Of a stretch of DNA of 64,000 nucleotides, positions 41,967 through 53,140 are shown in pieces. How positions within the stretch are numbered: position 1 is the stretch's first letter; the number at the start of each line of letters is the position of its first letter. Source of the stretch: Bremia lactucae (lineage: Eukaryota > Oomycota > Peronosporomycetes > Peronosporales > Peronosporaceae); NCBI RefSeq assembly GCF_004359215.1, contig NC_090627.1:724818-788817 (forward strand), in the 5' to 3' direction. The notes under the pieces are model-generated. The model worked only from the letters and a program-made list of their open reading frames with translations, was not told the origin of the DNA and searched no databases. Made by a program: the position numbers and the translations under genes.

Positions 41967-42200
41967 TTGGGTCAGCCGGCACAAACGGAGCCGACTGCTG
42001 AGAATCGCGTGTAGACCAAGACCGCAATGCACGCGGGTCAGTCGGCCCAAGCAACGCCAGCTGCTGAAGCGACGGCGGTGACTGCGACGATGGCGGATCA
42101 GTCGGCACGTGCGAAGCCGACTGCTGGAGCGGCGACGACGACGACTGCGACGGTGGCGAACAAGCCGACACGTGCGAAGTTGACTACGAGGAAGAAGCGT
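41967..42200. repeat. Imperfect 60-66 bp tandem repeat in E7
   Basis: About three and a half units, each containing a GGGTCAGTCGGC-like block, CGAAGCCGACTGCTG-like block and a GACTGCGACG-like block. On the minus strand it encodes Ser/Pro/Gln-rich repeats (QQSASHVPTDP; QQSAPFVPADP) between integrase and chromodomain, so it looks like a flexible spacer. Confidence 0.75.
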
Positions 42201-42780
42201 CGTAAGACGGCAAACATTAGGATGGTAGCACTTAAGTCGCCCGACGTTAAACTTCGGGCGTAGCCACATCACGCTCGGGATGTCGAGCGTGTGCGTGTCT
42301 CCTTTCCTCTTCAGTACAGTAAAGGGCCCTTGAAGCGCGGCGCGAGTAAACTCGCGCCGAGTTTAAGCACTGAAGCACCGTTAATGTTTGACCATGACAA
42401 TAATACTTTGTCACCGATCTTGTATTATTTATAGATCGTTCGCCCGTGCGCATCGGCGGACGCCTTCTGCGTATCCACTGCCTCTGCAATGGCGATGCGC
42501 ACTATTCGCGCGACGAACTCTGTATGTAGGACAAACGCCTCTGAACTAGACAACGATGCGTTCGCTCTCTGTCGTTGTGCAGCGGGCAAGTGTGGTGCTC
42601 GCTGATCTTCTGGCTCAAATGCCGATGGCACAATCGCTCGCCGTGTCGTGGCGCGTGTCACTGCGGCTGGATCACGCGATCCATTTGTCGCTTGTGACAT
42701 CTGTTTGCCAATAACAATTAAATCTATTCTATTTGCTGTGTCGTGGGGTTTATTCTTTGCTGTCGTTGAAAAAATGCGCA
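42201..42780 (-). pseudogene. Integrase C-terminus of E7
   Basis: VRIAIAEAVDTQKASADAHG (about 42500-42440), then GPFTVLKRKGDTHTLDIPS (about 42330-42270) and WLRPKFNVGRLKCYHP (about 42265-42215), the usual GPY/F to FYVGRLK path. At least two frame changes. Confidence 0.75.
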
Positions 42781-43299
42781 TTTACGATCGGGTCATGCGC
42801 TACGGTTGCAGCGTGTGGGGAACGCCAAGCGTACTGTGTAGGCAGCTCGCGCGACACGACGATATGCGCAGACACTGCGCGGGATGGAGAGCTGGTCGAA
42901 GGGATTGTCCCAGCAAGCGTCGACGCGGCGTCGGAGGAGAGGCACTTTCGTCGCGAGTGGCACGTGCGCTCGCGCTGCTTGCTTGGCTTGGTGCGTGTGG
43001 TACGCTCGATATACCCACATCGGGCGGTGACTCATCAGCGTTTGTCGCTCCATCCCTCGCCAGCATCGAGACACTAGAAAGACCAAGCATAGAAGGAACG
43101 CGTGGATGACGTGCGTCCTTCACGCAGAATGGACGTTGGCCCAGTCGGCGAATGGGCTGCGTTGTTCATGATAACTGAGTCATGGGCAAAAGGTCACTCC
43201 ACGTCGTAAACGACGACGTGTAGCTGCGCAAGATATCCTCGAGCACGCGATTGACGCGCTCGGTCTGACCATCTGTCTCTGGATTATCAGCTGTCGACA

Positions 43300-44021
43300 T
43301 CAGCAAGCGAGAGACAAGCAGAACAGTCGAGACCAGAACGCGGCTGTTAACCCCGGGTCTCTGTCCGAGATGATCGACTCGGGCATGCCGTGGTGTCGAT
43401 ACACGATGTGCAGAAACACCGCGGCTGTCTCTTCTGCGGTGATCGACAACGTGACAGCAGCAAAATGCGCCATATTGCTGAAACGATCACCGATCACAAG
43501 GATGCCGGTGCTCCGTGTCGGCAGGAAGACCGAATACAAAGTCCATGCTGAAAGAACGCCGAACGTCAGTCGCTATCGGCAGCAGCTGCAGGGGGCGCTT
43601 GAGCTGCGGGCGACGGCTTAACGCATTGGCTTGCCTCGCATGAGCAATTATACATGTGGGTCCACCAGTAGTCGCGAGCCAGCGCGAGATACGTCTTCTC
43701 TCGGCCCAGATGGACGGCAGACGCGCGATCATGGAACTCGTGGGCGACGCGCGTACGGAGATCGTCATCGGTGGGTACGACTATGCGAAGAGCGTCATGA
43801 TTGTCGATCTGAAGCAACAAAAGACCATCAGCGACCGAGTAGCGCGCAACTCGGGCGTGTACTGGTGCAGTCAGCTTACGCAACCCGTCTGGAAATGGAT
43901 TGATACAGTAATCAGAGATCGACGCGTAGAATGGATCATTGCGATACGCATTCGCAATGTCGACACACAGCGGATTCGCTGCAGTCACGACTGTGGTGTT
44001 CAAACCGAGAGCGACGCACAC
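43300..44021 (-). pseudogene. Integrase zinc domain and core of E7
   Basis: 44021-43566 is open and holds HEFHDRASAVHLGREKTYLA with the paired Cys (CSCEASQCVKP), an HHCC-like zinc domain with altered spacing. 43560-43487 has SMDFVFGLPADTEH with the first Asp. 43539-43300 has GDRFSNMAHFAAVTLSITAE and ESIISDRDPGLTAAFW with the second Asp. The region that should carry the catalytic Glu lies near 43290-43260. Confidence 0.85.
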
Positions 44022-44049
44022 CGTGCACTCATCGCCGTCATCATCGTCG

Positions 44050-44350
44050 ACATCGGCGGCGTGGCCGAGACCAGCACGTGAATCTTAATCAAGACGACGC
44101 GAATAAGCGTCCGCGACGATGTTCGTTGTCGCGGACGCAATTTCGCGTCATCTCGATGTTCGTCGCGCCCGGCTTGAAGAGAACGACAAGTTATATTCTG
44201 CAAAGTACGGCAGACATACGTTGACTGAGTTGTGGCGTCTTGACTGCCGTCCGCAGCAACGCATGATCCGTGTACACAACGAACGCCGGCTTATATAAGC
44301 GCACAGCCGATCGCAAATTCTCTAGTGTCGCACACGACCTGAAACGGTTT
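44050..44350 (-). pseudogene. RNase H remnant of E7
   Basis: FVVYTDHALLRTAVKTPQLS and QRMSAVLCRI (about 44285-44190), followed by a degenerate end near 44110. The N-terminal part of the domain appears deleted. Confidence 0.7.
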
Positions 44351-44397
44351 GGAACTGCCAGCAATCATCAAGACGGGAGCTGTTGACAGGCTCTCCT

Positions 44398-45253
44398 TCA
44401 CTGCGGCGAACGCGTAACAGTGCTGCTGCCGTCACTCCCACCTGACATCCTTCTTGAGCAGTGGCGAGAGAGGATGGATCGTCTGCGCAGAGGCTTTCGC
44501 GTAATGATGCAAGTAAGTGGCAAGACGAAGCCACTTACGAAGCTCCTTCTGATCGCGTGGCGTCGACAAGCACAGATAAACGTGATCATCCCGATTCAGC
44601 GCGAACTCCCTTCGCGCTGACGTAGCTGCCGAGAACAGAGGTCTCGGATGCATAGAATATGCACTTCTTCATTTCGGCATACAGCTTGTCCTCGCGCATC
44701 GCCGCAAAGACATGACGCAGATGACTACAAGGAACAGCAACGTCAGTCGCGTCTTCAATGGGGCGGTTGTAGACCAAGCTGTCGTCAAAGTATGCGTGTG
44801 CAAAGTAGCGCAGCGGGCAGAGGATTTGCGCACCATGCGATTATCGCATGCCGCTGGTGGTGCTGACGGCTGTCATCGGCACGTCATATTCTCGCATGAG
44901 GAACTGGTAGAAGCCGTCGGTGAGATCGATCGCACTGAGATCGTGCTACCCGTCATGGTGTCGATCACCATGTCCTTGCGAGGAATCGGCGTCTGAGCGG
45001 GGATTGTCGACTCGTTCAACTTGTTATAGACATGAACGACGCCAGCCGCCTATTGCCTTTTTGACACGGAAGGTGGGGATCGAGTGTGGGACGTGCTCTC
45101 GTGCCTGTGACCAGTAACACGACGGCCCTCGAAGAACTCATCGATCACCTCGACCTTTTCTCTTGGCAGAGGCCACTGACGCGTGATGCGGTACCTTGAG
45201 TCCGGTGCAAGATCGCTTTCGTGCCGAACCCCCCCCCCCCGATCTTTGAACAT
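44398..45253 (-). pseudogene. Reverse transcriptase of E7
   Basis: Entry motif YRITRQWPLPREKVEVIDEFFEGRR (first 20 residues about 45190-45130), palm and thumb pieces RHVFAAMREDKLYAEMKKCI (about 44715-44655), and RDQKELRKWLRLATYLHHYA with PLSPLLKKD (about 44555-44445). A 12-C run (45229-45240) interrupts the linker just before the entry motif. The catalytic palm box near 44870-44780 is not readable. Confidence 0.8.
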
Positions 45254-45721
45254 AGTCGAAGAGATCTCATGTCAGAGAACTCGGGAAGCAAGAGCAAACA
45301 CGGCACTGTCAGTAGCCTCGAGCTTGTCCCACGACTGTGCGGCGAAACCTTCTGTCCGCGCAGACTTCGTCTCCATGCCATCAGGACATTCGTGATTGCG
45401 CATGAATGGATTCGGTGCGACGATGCACAATTACTCGACCTCGCTATACTGAATGGAAAGCAACAGTCTGTCTGACGTCAGCACCGGAAGTTGCGTGATT
45501 CCTCGTGAATGTCGAGGAAGAATCGAGAGCTGATTGTCGTAATGCTAGCAACTCTCGCTGAGCACGCGATCACCGAATCGTCTACAGCACCGTTGTAGAT
45601 GAAGTCTGCGATACGACTGGTGACTGTCGTGCAGAAGCGGCGGGCGCGCGGGCGCACCGAACACGACGATTTAGACGACGGCTAAGACGGCGAGTGCTCA
45701 CAACTGCAGTTGTCGACGTTG

Positions 45722-45861
45722 CTGGAGGCGTGCAGCGCCTCCAGAATGGCCGAGCAGTGGCTCGCAGTGCAGCAGCCAACCGAGCAGTGGCTTCACCGTC
45801 TGGCTCCGGTGAAGCCACTGCTCGGTTGGCTGCTGCACTGCGAGCCACTGCTCGGCCATTC
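45722..45861. repeat. 55-bp perfect hairpin repeat plus an adjoining 9-bp hairpin in E7
   Basis: Arms 45744-45798 and 45807-45861 are exact reverse complements with an 8-base loop. Immediately to the left, 45722-45744 forms a second hairpin (CTGGAGGCG, five-base loop, CGCCTCCAG) that shares its last base with the long one. Because of the symmetry, both strands read as the same peptide around NGRAVARSAAANRAV. It lies between protease and RT. Confidence 0.95.
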
Positions 45862-46177
45862 CACACCGAATACCACTGTCTGGACGGTGCGCCTTGATCA
45901 CGACTCAAGAAACCCTGTTCGACCGAGTTGACGCATACAGCGTTGTAGCAGACAAGACATAGAGGGCCATCGTTCTCTCCGTGTGACATCGCTGTCGCAG
46001 AGTTGGGGTCGACGACTGCAACATGCGGCCAGTTGCTCGACTGATTTTTCAGAACAGCGTTGACGTCGAATTCGCGCGGTTTTACCGTGCTGTTAAGCCA
46101 GTGAGCATCCGATACCACTTGGTTTCAAGGAGCCAAGACATTCCAATGATGCAGTCGAACGATCCGAATTAAAAAAA

Positions 46178-46528
46178 TTACAGAAATACTGAAAATACAG
46201 ACCTCCAGGTAGAGAAGCTTATCCAGGTGATGTATTCTAGCTCAACCCCAAGAACAAAATCACTGCTCGCAAAGCCGTCGAACCCATAAGAGAGCGACAC
46301 GGAACGACGAAGAACAGTCCGTGGTTCTCCGTCGGCGTATTGCACATTCATGCCGCCTGGCGGCTCGCGGGTTTGGACCCACGAAGACAAAAGATGAAGA
46401 CTGTCGGCGCGAAAGAAGTTGTTTGTCGCGCCGGAATCGAGCAAAGCGCGAAACGTTCGCTTTGTGTTAGCAACTTGTAGGCTCAACCCGATGAGCCTCT
46501 TGTCGCTGCAGGAGGTGGTGGCGTTCAA
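46178..46528 (-). pseudogene. Protease of E7 with intact DSGAT motif
   Basis: 116-codon open frame: QVANTKRTFRALLDSGATNN with FFR (active site near residue 33), MNVQYADGEPRTVLRRSVSL, GFASSDFVLGVELEYITWI. It follows the retropepsin pattern of the family, in which the next step is the linker to RT. This is the only protease in the window whose active-site motif lies in an open frame of good length, but the rest of E7 is broken. Confidence 0.75.
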
Positions 46529-46636
46529 CTGCGCTTGTAGCGCAGTTGCTCGGCCAAAATAGGACGTGCGGCCACCGACGACACGTCCCTGTTACGATCA
46601 GTAAGGAAGGCTGCACCTACTGGCGCTACTCGTCTT

Positions 46637-47532
46637 TTAGGCACCAGCGTCGCCAGCCTCAACAGCTGCGACAACAGGAACAGGCGCGCGGCACTCCGCC
46701 GCGCGATGATCGAGTTTGTGACACGTCATCGCCTTCGTCGCTGTCGTGTTCATGGACATGGTCGACTTTCGATCGTGCTTAGCGAGCGCTGTCGCGACAG
46801 CGGCGGTGACGGTCAAGTAGGTATCCATGGGTTCTGCATCGTTCTCGGAACAAATCGTGCGTTTTGGAGTAAAACGCGTCCTCGAGCGACGCGGGCGGCT
46901 TGCGCGTCAGATAGAAGCGCTGGTGACAAGCATTCATACCCTGGATGAAAGAGTGACTTAAGTCGCCACATCGATTCCGATGAATAAGCACGTACGACGC
47001 CAAAAGTTTTGCGGGTTGAATTTAGTCGCGCGTCGTCATGCGGTCTTGATTCATCGCGATGAAGGCCAAGCGGAGCTCCACTTCATCTTGCAGCGGCTCA
47101 AACGCCAGTCCCAAGTCATCCTTGAGCGACTCGGTGGTCGGGAAGCGGTCAGGGTCGGCAGCCAAGGGCCCACTCCTTTGCCTGGCCAGTGACCTTCGAG
47201 ATGAAGAAGTGCATTCGCGCCAGATCGGTCGATAGCTGGTGCACTTGAATCGCGATGTCGATTATCAGAGCCATCGGTTGAGTGCCGATCGATTGTAAGC
47301 GACTTCGCCGCTGGAGGTAGCGCATCGAGCTTGGCGATGTCGGTCTTCTTCGCCATCGAGGCAGTTGAGCCTCGCTTGCGTAGAGCGGTGAGCTCGGATA
47401 GCTCGTGATAGATTTAACAGGTCGCAGAGGCTCGTTGATTGCTTTCTGGTGTCGTGGTGAGAACCGCGCCGACAGCCATAAACGTAGCCATACCCGACGA
47501 GTTGACCATGCGATCGAGGGCGTCCCACTCAT
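46637..47532 (-). pseudogene. Gag of E7
   Basis: The capsid-like part is in three frames: PMALIIDIAIQVHQLSTDLA with RMHFFISKVTGQAKEWALG (about 47280-47155), then SHSFIQGMNACHQRFYLTRK with PPASLEDAFYSK (about 46960-46870). A zinc-knuckle remnant near 46735-46700 (CHKLDHRAAEC) keeps the last three ligands but has lost the first Cys. Confidence 0.75.
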
Positions 47533-47639
47533 GAGCCGTCAAGTCTGGCCACTCATGATGGTGTATCGCGGGCGCACCGTCAGCGTAGACGACATTTTAA
47601 CTCAATTCGCTGGATGGACCACGAATGACTAACAGGCAT

Positions 47640-49004
47640 CACGGAGCGTGGGTGCTTCGTGATTTACTTACACGGGTCCAGTAGGGCTCTAAGTGACAAA
47701 CTATTTGTCACTTTTAAGTTCAAGGTGGTGAAGGATACTCATCGCCAGGTGCAGAGACACAATGATTTTTGTCTGGAGCAACTTAAGTCAAGAGATTTGC
47801 AAATTTTCTTGAGGTTGCTGGATCAGTAGGGCGTTGCGACCCTACTGACCCCGTCCGTTTTTTTTGGCGATCCGCCTCGTTGTTTCAATTTCGCAACAAC
47901 GTCGGACCCGTGCCGCTGCCCTTTTTGGCATTTGGCCCATAATTTCGTTCAGTACCTCTCGGTAGTGGGCGTGGGGCACTACACTCATGAGCGTAGTGTC
48001 CTTACTTTTGACAGCGATTGCCTTTCTGCAATCGCTTATTGTTCGAAAAGCGAGGTCTCTCGCTATCGACATAAGAGAGGTCCACAGGTTCTGGACTTCC
48101 AAGCTCGTGTCGTCTTGGAGGACGATACGATGATGAACTAGCTTGAGTCTGTTTCAAGCTAAAGTCCTCCTGTTCCGCAACAGATATTGCTTCTTCAAGC
48201 GTATCCAGTTCCAAGTGGAACGACTGGGTTTTTGCGGGACTATCCGTAAGACCTTCCATGAACACCGTAATCAACGTGTCTTCATGAACTGATTTGTTCG
48301 TGATGCAACTCGCTAAGAGTCATATGTGCATAAGCGTGACCATCACGCTTGCCTTGCTTGAGTTTCGTAAGCTCCGATCGAGCCCTGAACCCCCTAGGCG
48401 GTTTAAACGTCGGTTTGAGTCGGGCTTTAAAAGCCTCTAATGACTTAAAGACATTTGGTTGCGCAACTAAGGCCTAGTGCCCAAGTTTTGGCACGACCTG
48501 CCAAATTTGTCTGAGCAAATGCGACTTGCATTTGCTCGTCGACGATGTAACGAGCCTTACGGCATCGCCCAACTCGACAAACTATCTTAAGAGGGGGTAT
48601 TCTTTGACTCCCCTATACTTTGAGATGTCAATCTTTAAGGTTTCGGGACGACGCGTGGGCGTCATCCCAGGAACAGGAGTCTGTACCTGCTGTAATCTCA
48701 ACAGTTCTGCCTGTTGAGAGCCTTGCTGATTAATCAAGGCTACCTTCCCCTTCGCCTCGTCAAGTTCATGTTGTATGGACTTGGCGATGGCTGAATGGAG
48801 GGCATCTCTGTCCAAACCGGACAGCATGGCCAAGACGACATCGCTCCCTACGGTCGAACTCATTCGTTCGACCGCACTCCTTTCTATGTCACTTAGATAG
48901 GAGTAGCTATCACGCGAAACGTGATGCGACTTACCATTATCATCTAGCATGTCCATGAGGTGATGGAACTGTAGTCCTTTAACGGACTTCAAAGTGCTAC
49001 CAGG
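47640..49004 (-). pseudogene. Gag of a further Ty3/gypsy copy (E6)
   Basis: Minus-strand gag remnant. The N-terminus is open at 48992-48582: YLSDIERSAVERMSSTVGSD, SIQHELDEAKGKVALINQQG, LKIDISKYRGVKEYPLLR. The C-terminal half is at 48274-48002: ITVFMEGLTDSPAKTQSFHL, LEEAISVAEQEDFSLKQTQA, LGSPEPVDLSYVDSERPRFS. The zinc knuckle near 48045-47980 has lost its first Cys and has a stop in the middle. It is cut at about 47700 against E7. The primer-site TGGTAGCAC starts at 49002. Confidence 0.8.
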
Positions 49005-49260
49005 TGGAACGGGGCACTGCCGACTTGTACTGTTTCAGTACAAGTTCGCTTCGGACTGCTTCAGTGCGAGTGGTGCTCACGTCACTTCACGTACACTAGT
49101 ACGTGCAGAGGAAGACTATCTAAAACACTTGCTTTAGAAAAGCTTAAGATACAACTATATTTAATATAATTAAGTTCTTGTGTATTCTATCTATTTATAC
49201 TAACTTAATTAAATGCTAATACTAAACATGTAATAAAAGTTGTATGTCTCTCTGTTTGTG
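49005..49260 (-). repeat. Truncated 5' LTR remnant of E6
   Basis: An LTR-like end (GTTCCA) lies two bases before the primer site. No LTR start (TGTAAC) was found at higher coordinates. It contains the 10-bp-stem hairpin at 49023-49045. Confidence 0.45.
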
Positions 49261-52200
49261 CGCGTCCAGCGCTAACTGGACCACGGAGCAAGTAGATATA
49301 ATGGTCTATATCTACCAACGGAATGGTTACTGCCAACAATCCCGAGAAAGCGCCAAAGGTTTAAGCCGAAAAGCAAATAGCGACAGAATGCTGCATCAAC
49401 AGCAATGAGTTTCTTTAGCGGTGAGGTGTGATCACAGTGTCTGAACGTGTTCAGCATTTTGATGACGTACACCTAGGAGTATGAAGGGTGAAACATAACG
49501 GAATTTTATCGCGAGTTGCTGTCTTTTTCAAAATTGGCAATTACCTAATGCTAATATCCTCTTTGTCAAATTTCAAAAGCCAACAACGAGAATGGAACAT
49601 ATTAATATTGGGGCAACATCATGCGCTGATACTCCTTCAATGAACCGAGCATATTCGCTGATCGTACTTCTCCAAGGCCTCTGTAATCTAGGAATTAGCA
49701 TGTATGCAACTGGGCTCTCTGCGATGTCACATGCGCTGTTTTAAAGCTTACTTCTCAAAGGTTTTTGAAATTGTATTGCCGTGGGTGAAGTCGATAACGC
49801 TGGTATCATATCACCGCACTATTTAGCATCGAGCTGCATACGCAAAATGAGTATGCTCAGTCGCAATTTCTTAAATATTCTTTCAGTGCTCATTTACAGC
49901 TAAACAAACAAACGCATAATACTATCAGATTATTTGGCCGGAAGAAGTCCAACTGACAGTTGATGTGGCCTATTGTGGCAGTAGTTGCGATACAACAAAA
50001 GCTGTTGAACGCATGGAAAGATTGGATCCCCAGCCCTTCCATATCTATAGCCCTTGCGTTTTTTAATGCGTTTTCAAAAAGTTCTGCTAGGATTTACTTC
50101 TGTTTGAGTTAAGCTCGTATGTATATACGAATGTTCCAATAATGACGATGAGTGCCTTCTCGGCAGACATACTAATGTAACGCATGTGATGAATTATCAA
50201 GCATATTATCGTTAAAGAAATGTTATATTCACACCATTCTCCCTTTAATTCACACCCTTTCCGCAAATTCTTATAATCACACTCCTCTTCCTTAAATGTA
50301 ATGGGGTGTTTCGTTATAGGAAATTAACACTTAAAAAGGTTGTTAATTAATACATTATCTAAAAGGTAGATAATACTTGGAGAATATTACTTTTACATAA
50401 TAATATTCGGAATGCTTATCCATTGTCGTTCCTTCAAAGACAAAGATATCCGAACTACCAGCTATCCTTGTGAACACAAGAAGATCTCTGCAAAGCATAT
50501 ACAAGACGTGTGGCGCTTTCGAAAAATCCAACCAACGTCGTGCTAATAGTTTGCAGAAATTTTTGCAAGAGATTATCTAGAAATCTAGAATACGTGATCA
50601 CGCTGACTGTGCAAGCTCGAAAATATAAGAGTACAGCAAAAAAACTTCGTAATCAACATTCCAGGTGGCCATCAAAAGCAATTTTATGTTTGATTAGGTT
50701 CTAAACTCAATAACAAACCCAACTAGATGATTCCGTGAAGTAACCGTGTTAGACAACATTTTAAGTACTCAGGTGGTACACGTCTTGAACAAAAGATCTC
50801 TGCGAAGTTGTGATGCGCACATGGCCTCTTCAAACAAACTGCCTCTTATAAGTTTCTCTTCTCTTGCTATTAAGATATGCTCGTCTTGATGACAAGCGTT
50901 TGCCGAGTGCCAATAATAAACTTCGATTTGGCAAAGATATCATGCAGCCTGACTCGAAGTACAAGAAACCTTTTGATTTTTCGGGAAAACCTCGCATCTT
51001 GGTGGCGCTTGCCCGCCGCCATAGTACGACTCTATGACGGAGCTAATTCAATCCGTTACGAGCCGTTATACATAGAGGAGGTCGTTGCCTTTCGCTTATG
51101 AGGTGCCGTTGGTGAGGTGTCACATATCGCCGTGCCTTGTTGTATTTTTCTTACGATCACGCATAAAACAAAACGAAACACTCATTTGTTCTATTGTGAA
51201 AAAAATCTGGCCTCACATGAATAATTTATCCCCCATTATTTCGGCGCATTGCTCGTACCAGCGCAACATACATCGATAGACTAACTACAATTATAGGCAA
51301 TTACGACCGCCTAGAAATGTACTTTACTGCCGTCAGTCAGTCTGAAAAAATTCGGTGAAATTTGAAACGTTTTCTCACAAGAACATGTACTATGGCACGT
51401 CACTGCAATCTAACCGTTGGAGACTGATTTGACGAGGATGCGGACAATATTGTTGTCAAAATGGACAATAAATTCATACTTACTATACATATCTTTTCCT
51501 AATCGCAGCTAGCTGCCTCAAAGCTCAGATCGAAAGAATAAAAAATCCCATAATAAAGCTTTGAACGATGATACGAATCGTTTCAGCGAAGTCGGGCCTT
51601 TAATTGTTAGTTTTCACCCAGAGATCGTGACAGTAAGATGCACATTTGATGAGAAACAGGCTGGCACTTTCGATTCGACGTCAGAATATCAAGTCCCTGC
51701 CTCGTCGGGTGCTATAAATTAGTGGCGAGCAAAACTTGTCAAGCGTAGAGTTGTTTATTTGTACTCATCATTCAAAACCACACTATAAAGACTGCCATCT
51801 TTTCATGGTATTTTCTGAATTGCTACATATCTCAGCGGGTCCTAAAGAATTCGAACGCTGATGAATGCGCACTCCGATTCAGGCAGTAGCACTGCTTCCC
51901 GCACATCGCGTAGTTGCTGCAAGGGAGGTTGGAGACCGACCGACGGTCGCACTCATATGGACAACTGCTGCCTCGACTCTTCCTCTGCTAAAAGATCAAG
52001 TGTCATATGCTGCGACATGGCGGAAACGTCATTCGCACGGTTCTTTTTACTGCGGCTCTAAGCAATCTGCATTTATGACACGAATAGAGCGAATTGGCAT
52101 TCTCGGAGTGTGCTTTTATATATTAAATTGGTGCCTTCCGACCAATTGCAGCATGTATTGTGTAACCAAGGCAATTCGGGTTACAGGTCTAAATTGAATA

Positions 52201-52645
52201 GAACGTGCAAGACAAAATTGTTTTTAATAAGCAAAGTTACAACATTTGCCTGTCGCTGTGCCATTTGAAGCCATATCTGCGAGCAAGAGTCGCTCTGAAC
52301 AGCAACTTGACAGCGAAAAAAAACGCAGGAACTCGCCTTTAAACGTTTCAGTAGAGTACGTTTGGGCTTGAGGCAGCCTAGCGCCTCGGTCGATGCATCG
52401 TTATTATTACCCTTGATACAGTAGAGGGTCGCGGCAGTGTGTGGCTCGAGAAAGCACCGAGTTGCGCCTACGCCTAGATCGCTTGCTACTCGACCAACGT
52501 AGCACATGGAACAATAAAACTGGAGTAACCTCCGTCTTGATTCGATTACTATTCAATTCGCCTTCAATTGCGCATCTGACCAATCCGTTAATCGTCCGAA
52601 AACGAGCTTGAGAGCCTCGTAGTAATACCAAACGCCTATTCAAAC
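49261..52645. other. Long gene-poor stretch with one LTR scrap
   Basis: No supportable gene. 50297-50380 (TGTAATGGGGTGTTTCGTTA ... GGTTGTTAATTAATAC) matches the LTR start seen at 3738. Other short ORFs show no motif. The hairpin density typical of the E0-E4 family is not apparent here. Confidence 0.45.
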
Positions 52646-53140
52646 ATGTCGAACGAAAACAACTCTGCTACGACCGCGGTTTTAGATGCCGCTAACAACG
52701 TCACGGTCCAATTACTCCCCACCGAAGTCCGCTGTTCGTACCCGAGCAAACTATGCAACAATCACCGGGCCGTGAAGGACAAAGGGGACCTTCATAAGCT
52801 CTGCGATTTTCATCGCAAAAAGGCCAATGTGAACCAGCAACGCATGCAACAGAAGCGTCGCCTTATACGCCAGCAGATGGTCGAGCGCAAGAAACGCTTT
52901 ATGGACGCAGCCCAGGCACCCATGGAGTACAACGCTGCTACGAATATGATGGAGCCCAAGGAGCCGATTTGCAATCTCTCGCACGAGGAGGTGATGATGC
53001 TTGAAGTCATGCTCTTTGATGACGAGGAGAGTGACCTCGACGGTGACTGTGAGGGTTTTGCGTACCCAACCGGCTATTCGACCGAGATGCCCATCGGCAC
53101 GTACCCATCTCACATGCCGTCAGGGAACATGTCGCTGTGA
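52646..53140 (+). CDS. Small Cys/His basic protein with acidic tail, paralog 1
   Basis: Intact 164-codon ORF. Residues 30-56 form a C-X6-C-X15-C-X2-H motif (C30, C37, C53, H56), probably a zinc site, followed by a very basic segment (RKKANVNQQRMQQKRRLIRQ), which suggests nuclear location and nucleic-acid contact. The C-terminus is acidic and hydrophobic (LSHEEVMMLEVMLFDDEESD), like an activation or interaction peptide. The gene at 54242 has the same three-part plan with identical cysteine spacing. I do not recognise a named family. A transcription-regulator role is inference. Confidence 0.85.
   Translation: MSNENNSATTAVLDAANNVTVQLLPTEVRCSYPSKLCNNHRAVKDKGDLHKLCDFHRKKANVNQQRMQQKRRLIRQQMVERKKRFMDAAQAPMEYNAATNMMEPKEPICNLSHEEVMMLEVMLFDDEESDLDGDCEGFAYPTGYSTEMPIGTYPSHMPSGNMSL

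Larger units (their letters stand above)
40480..47620 (-). mobile_element. Chromodomain-bearing Ty3/gypsy element E7 (degenerate)
   Basis: Minus-strand element, more GC-rich than its neighbours. From high to low coordinates: gag, zinc knuckle, protease, RT, RNase H, integrase with HHCC domain, GPY/F-like end and a chromodomain fragment. All domains contain frameshifts and stops. The GC-rich codon use and the motifs differ from E0-E4, so this is a separate lineage. No LTR pair was found, so the limits are approximate. The tail 40480-41300 carries no recognisable domain on either strand. Confidence 0.85.

Noticed and set aside
45694..45931. Plus-strand ORFs with Ala/Arg repeats
   Set aside because: They are produced by the 55-bp perfect inverted repeat, which reads alike on both strands.
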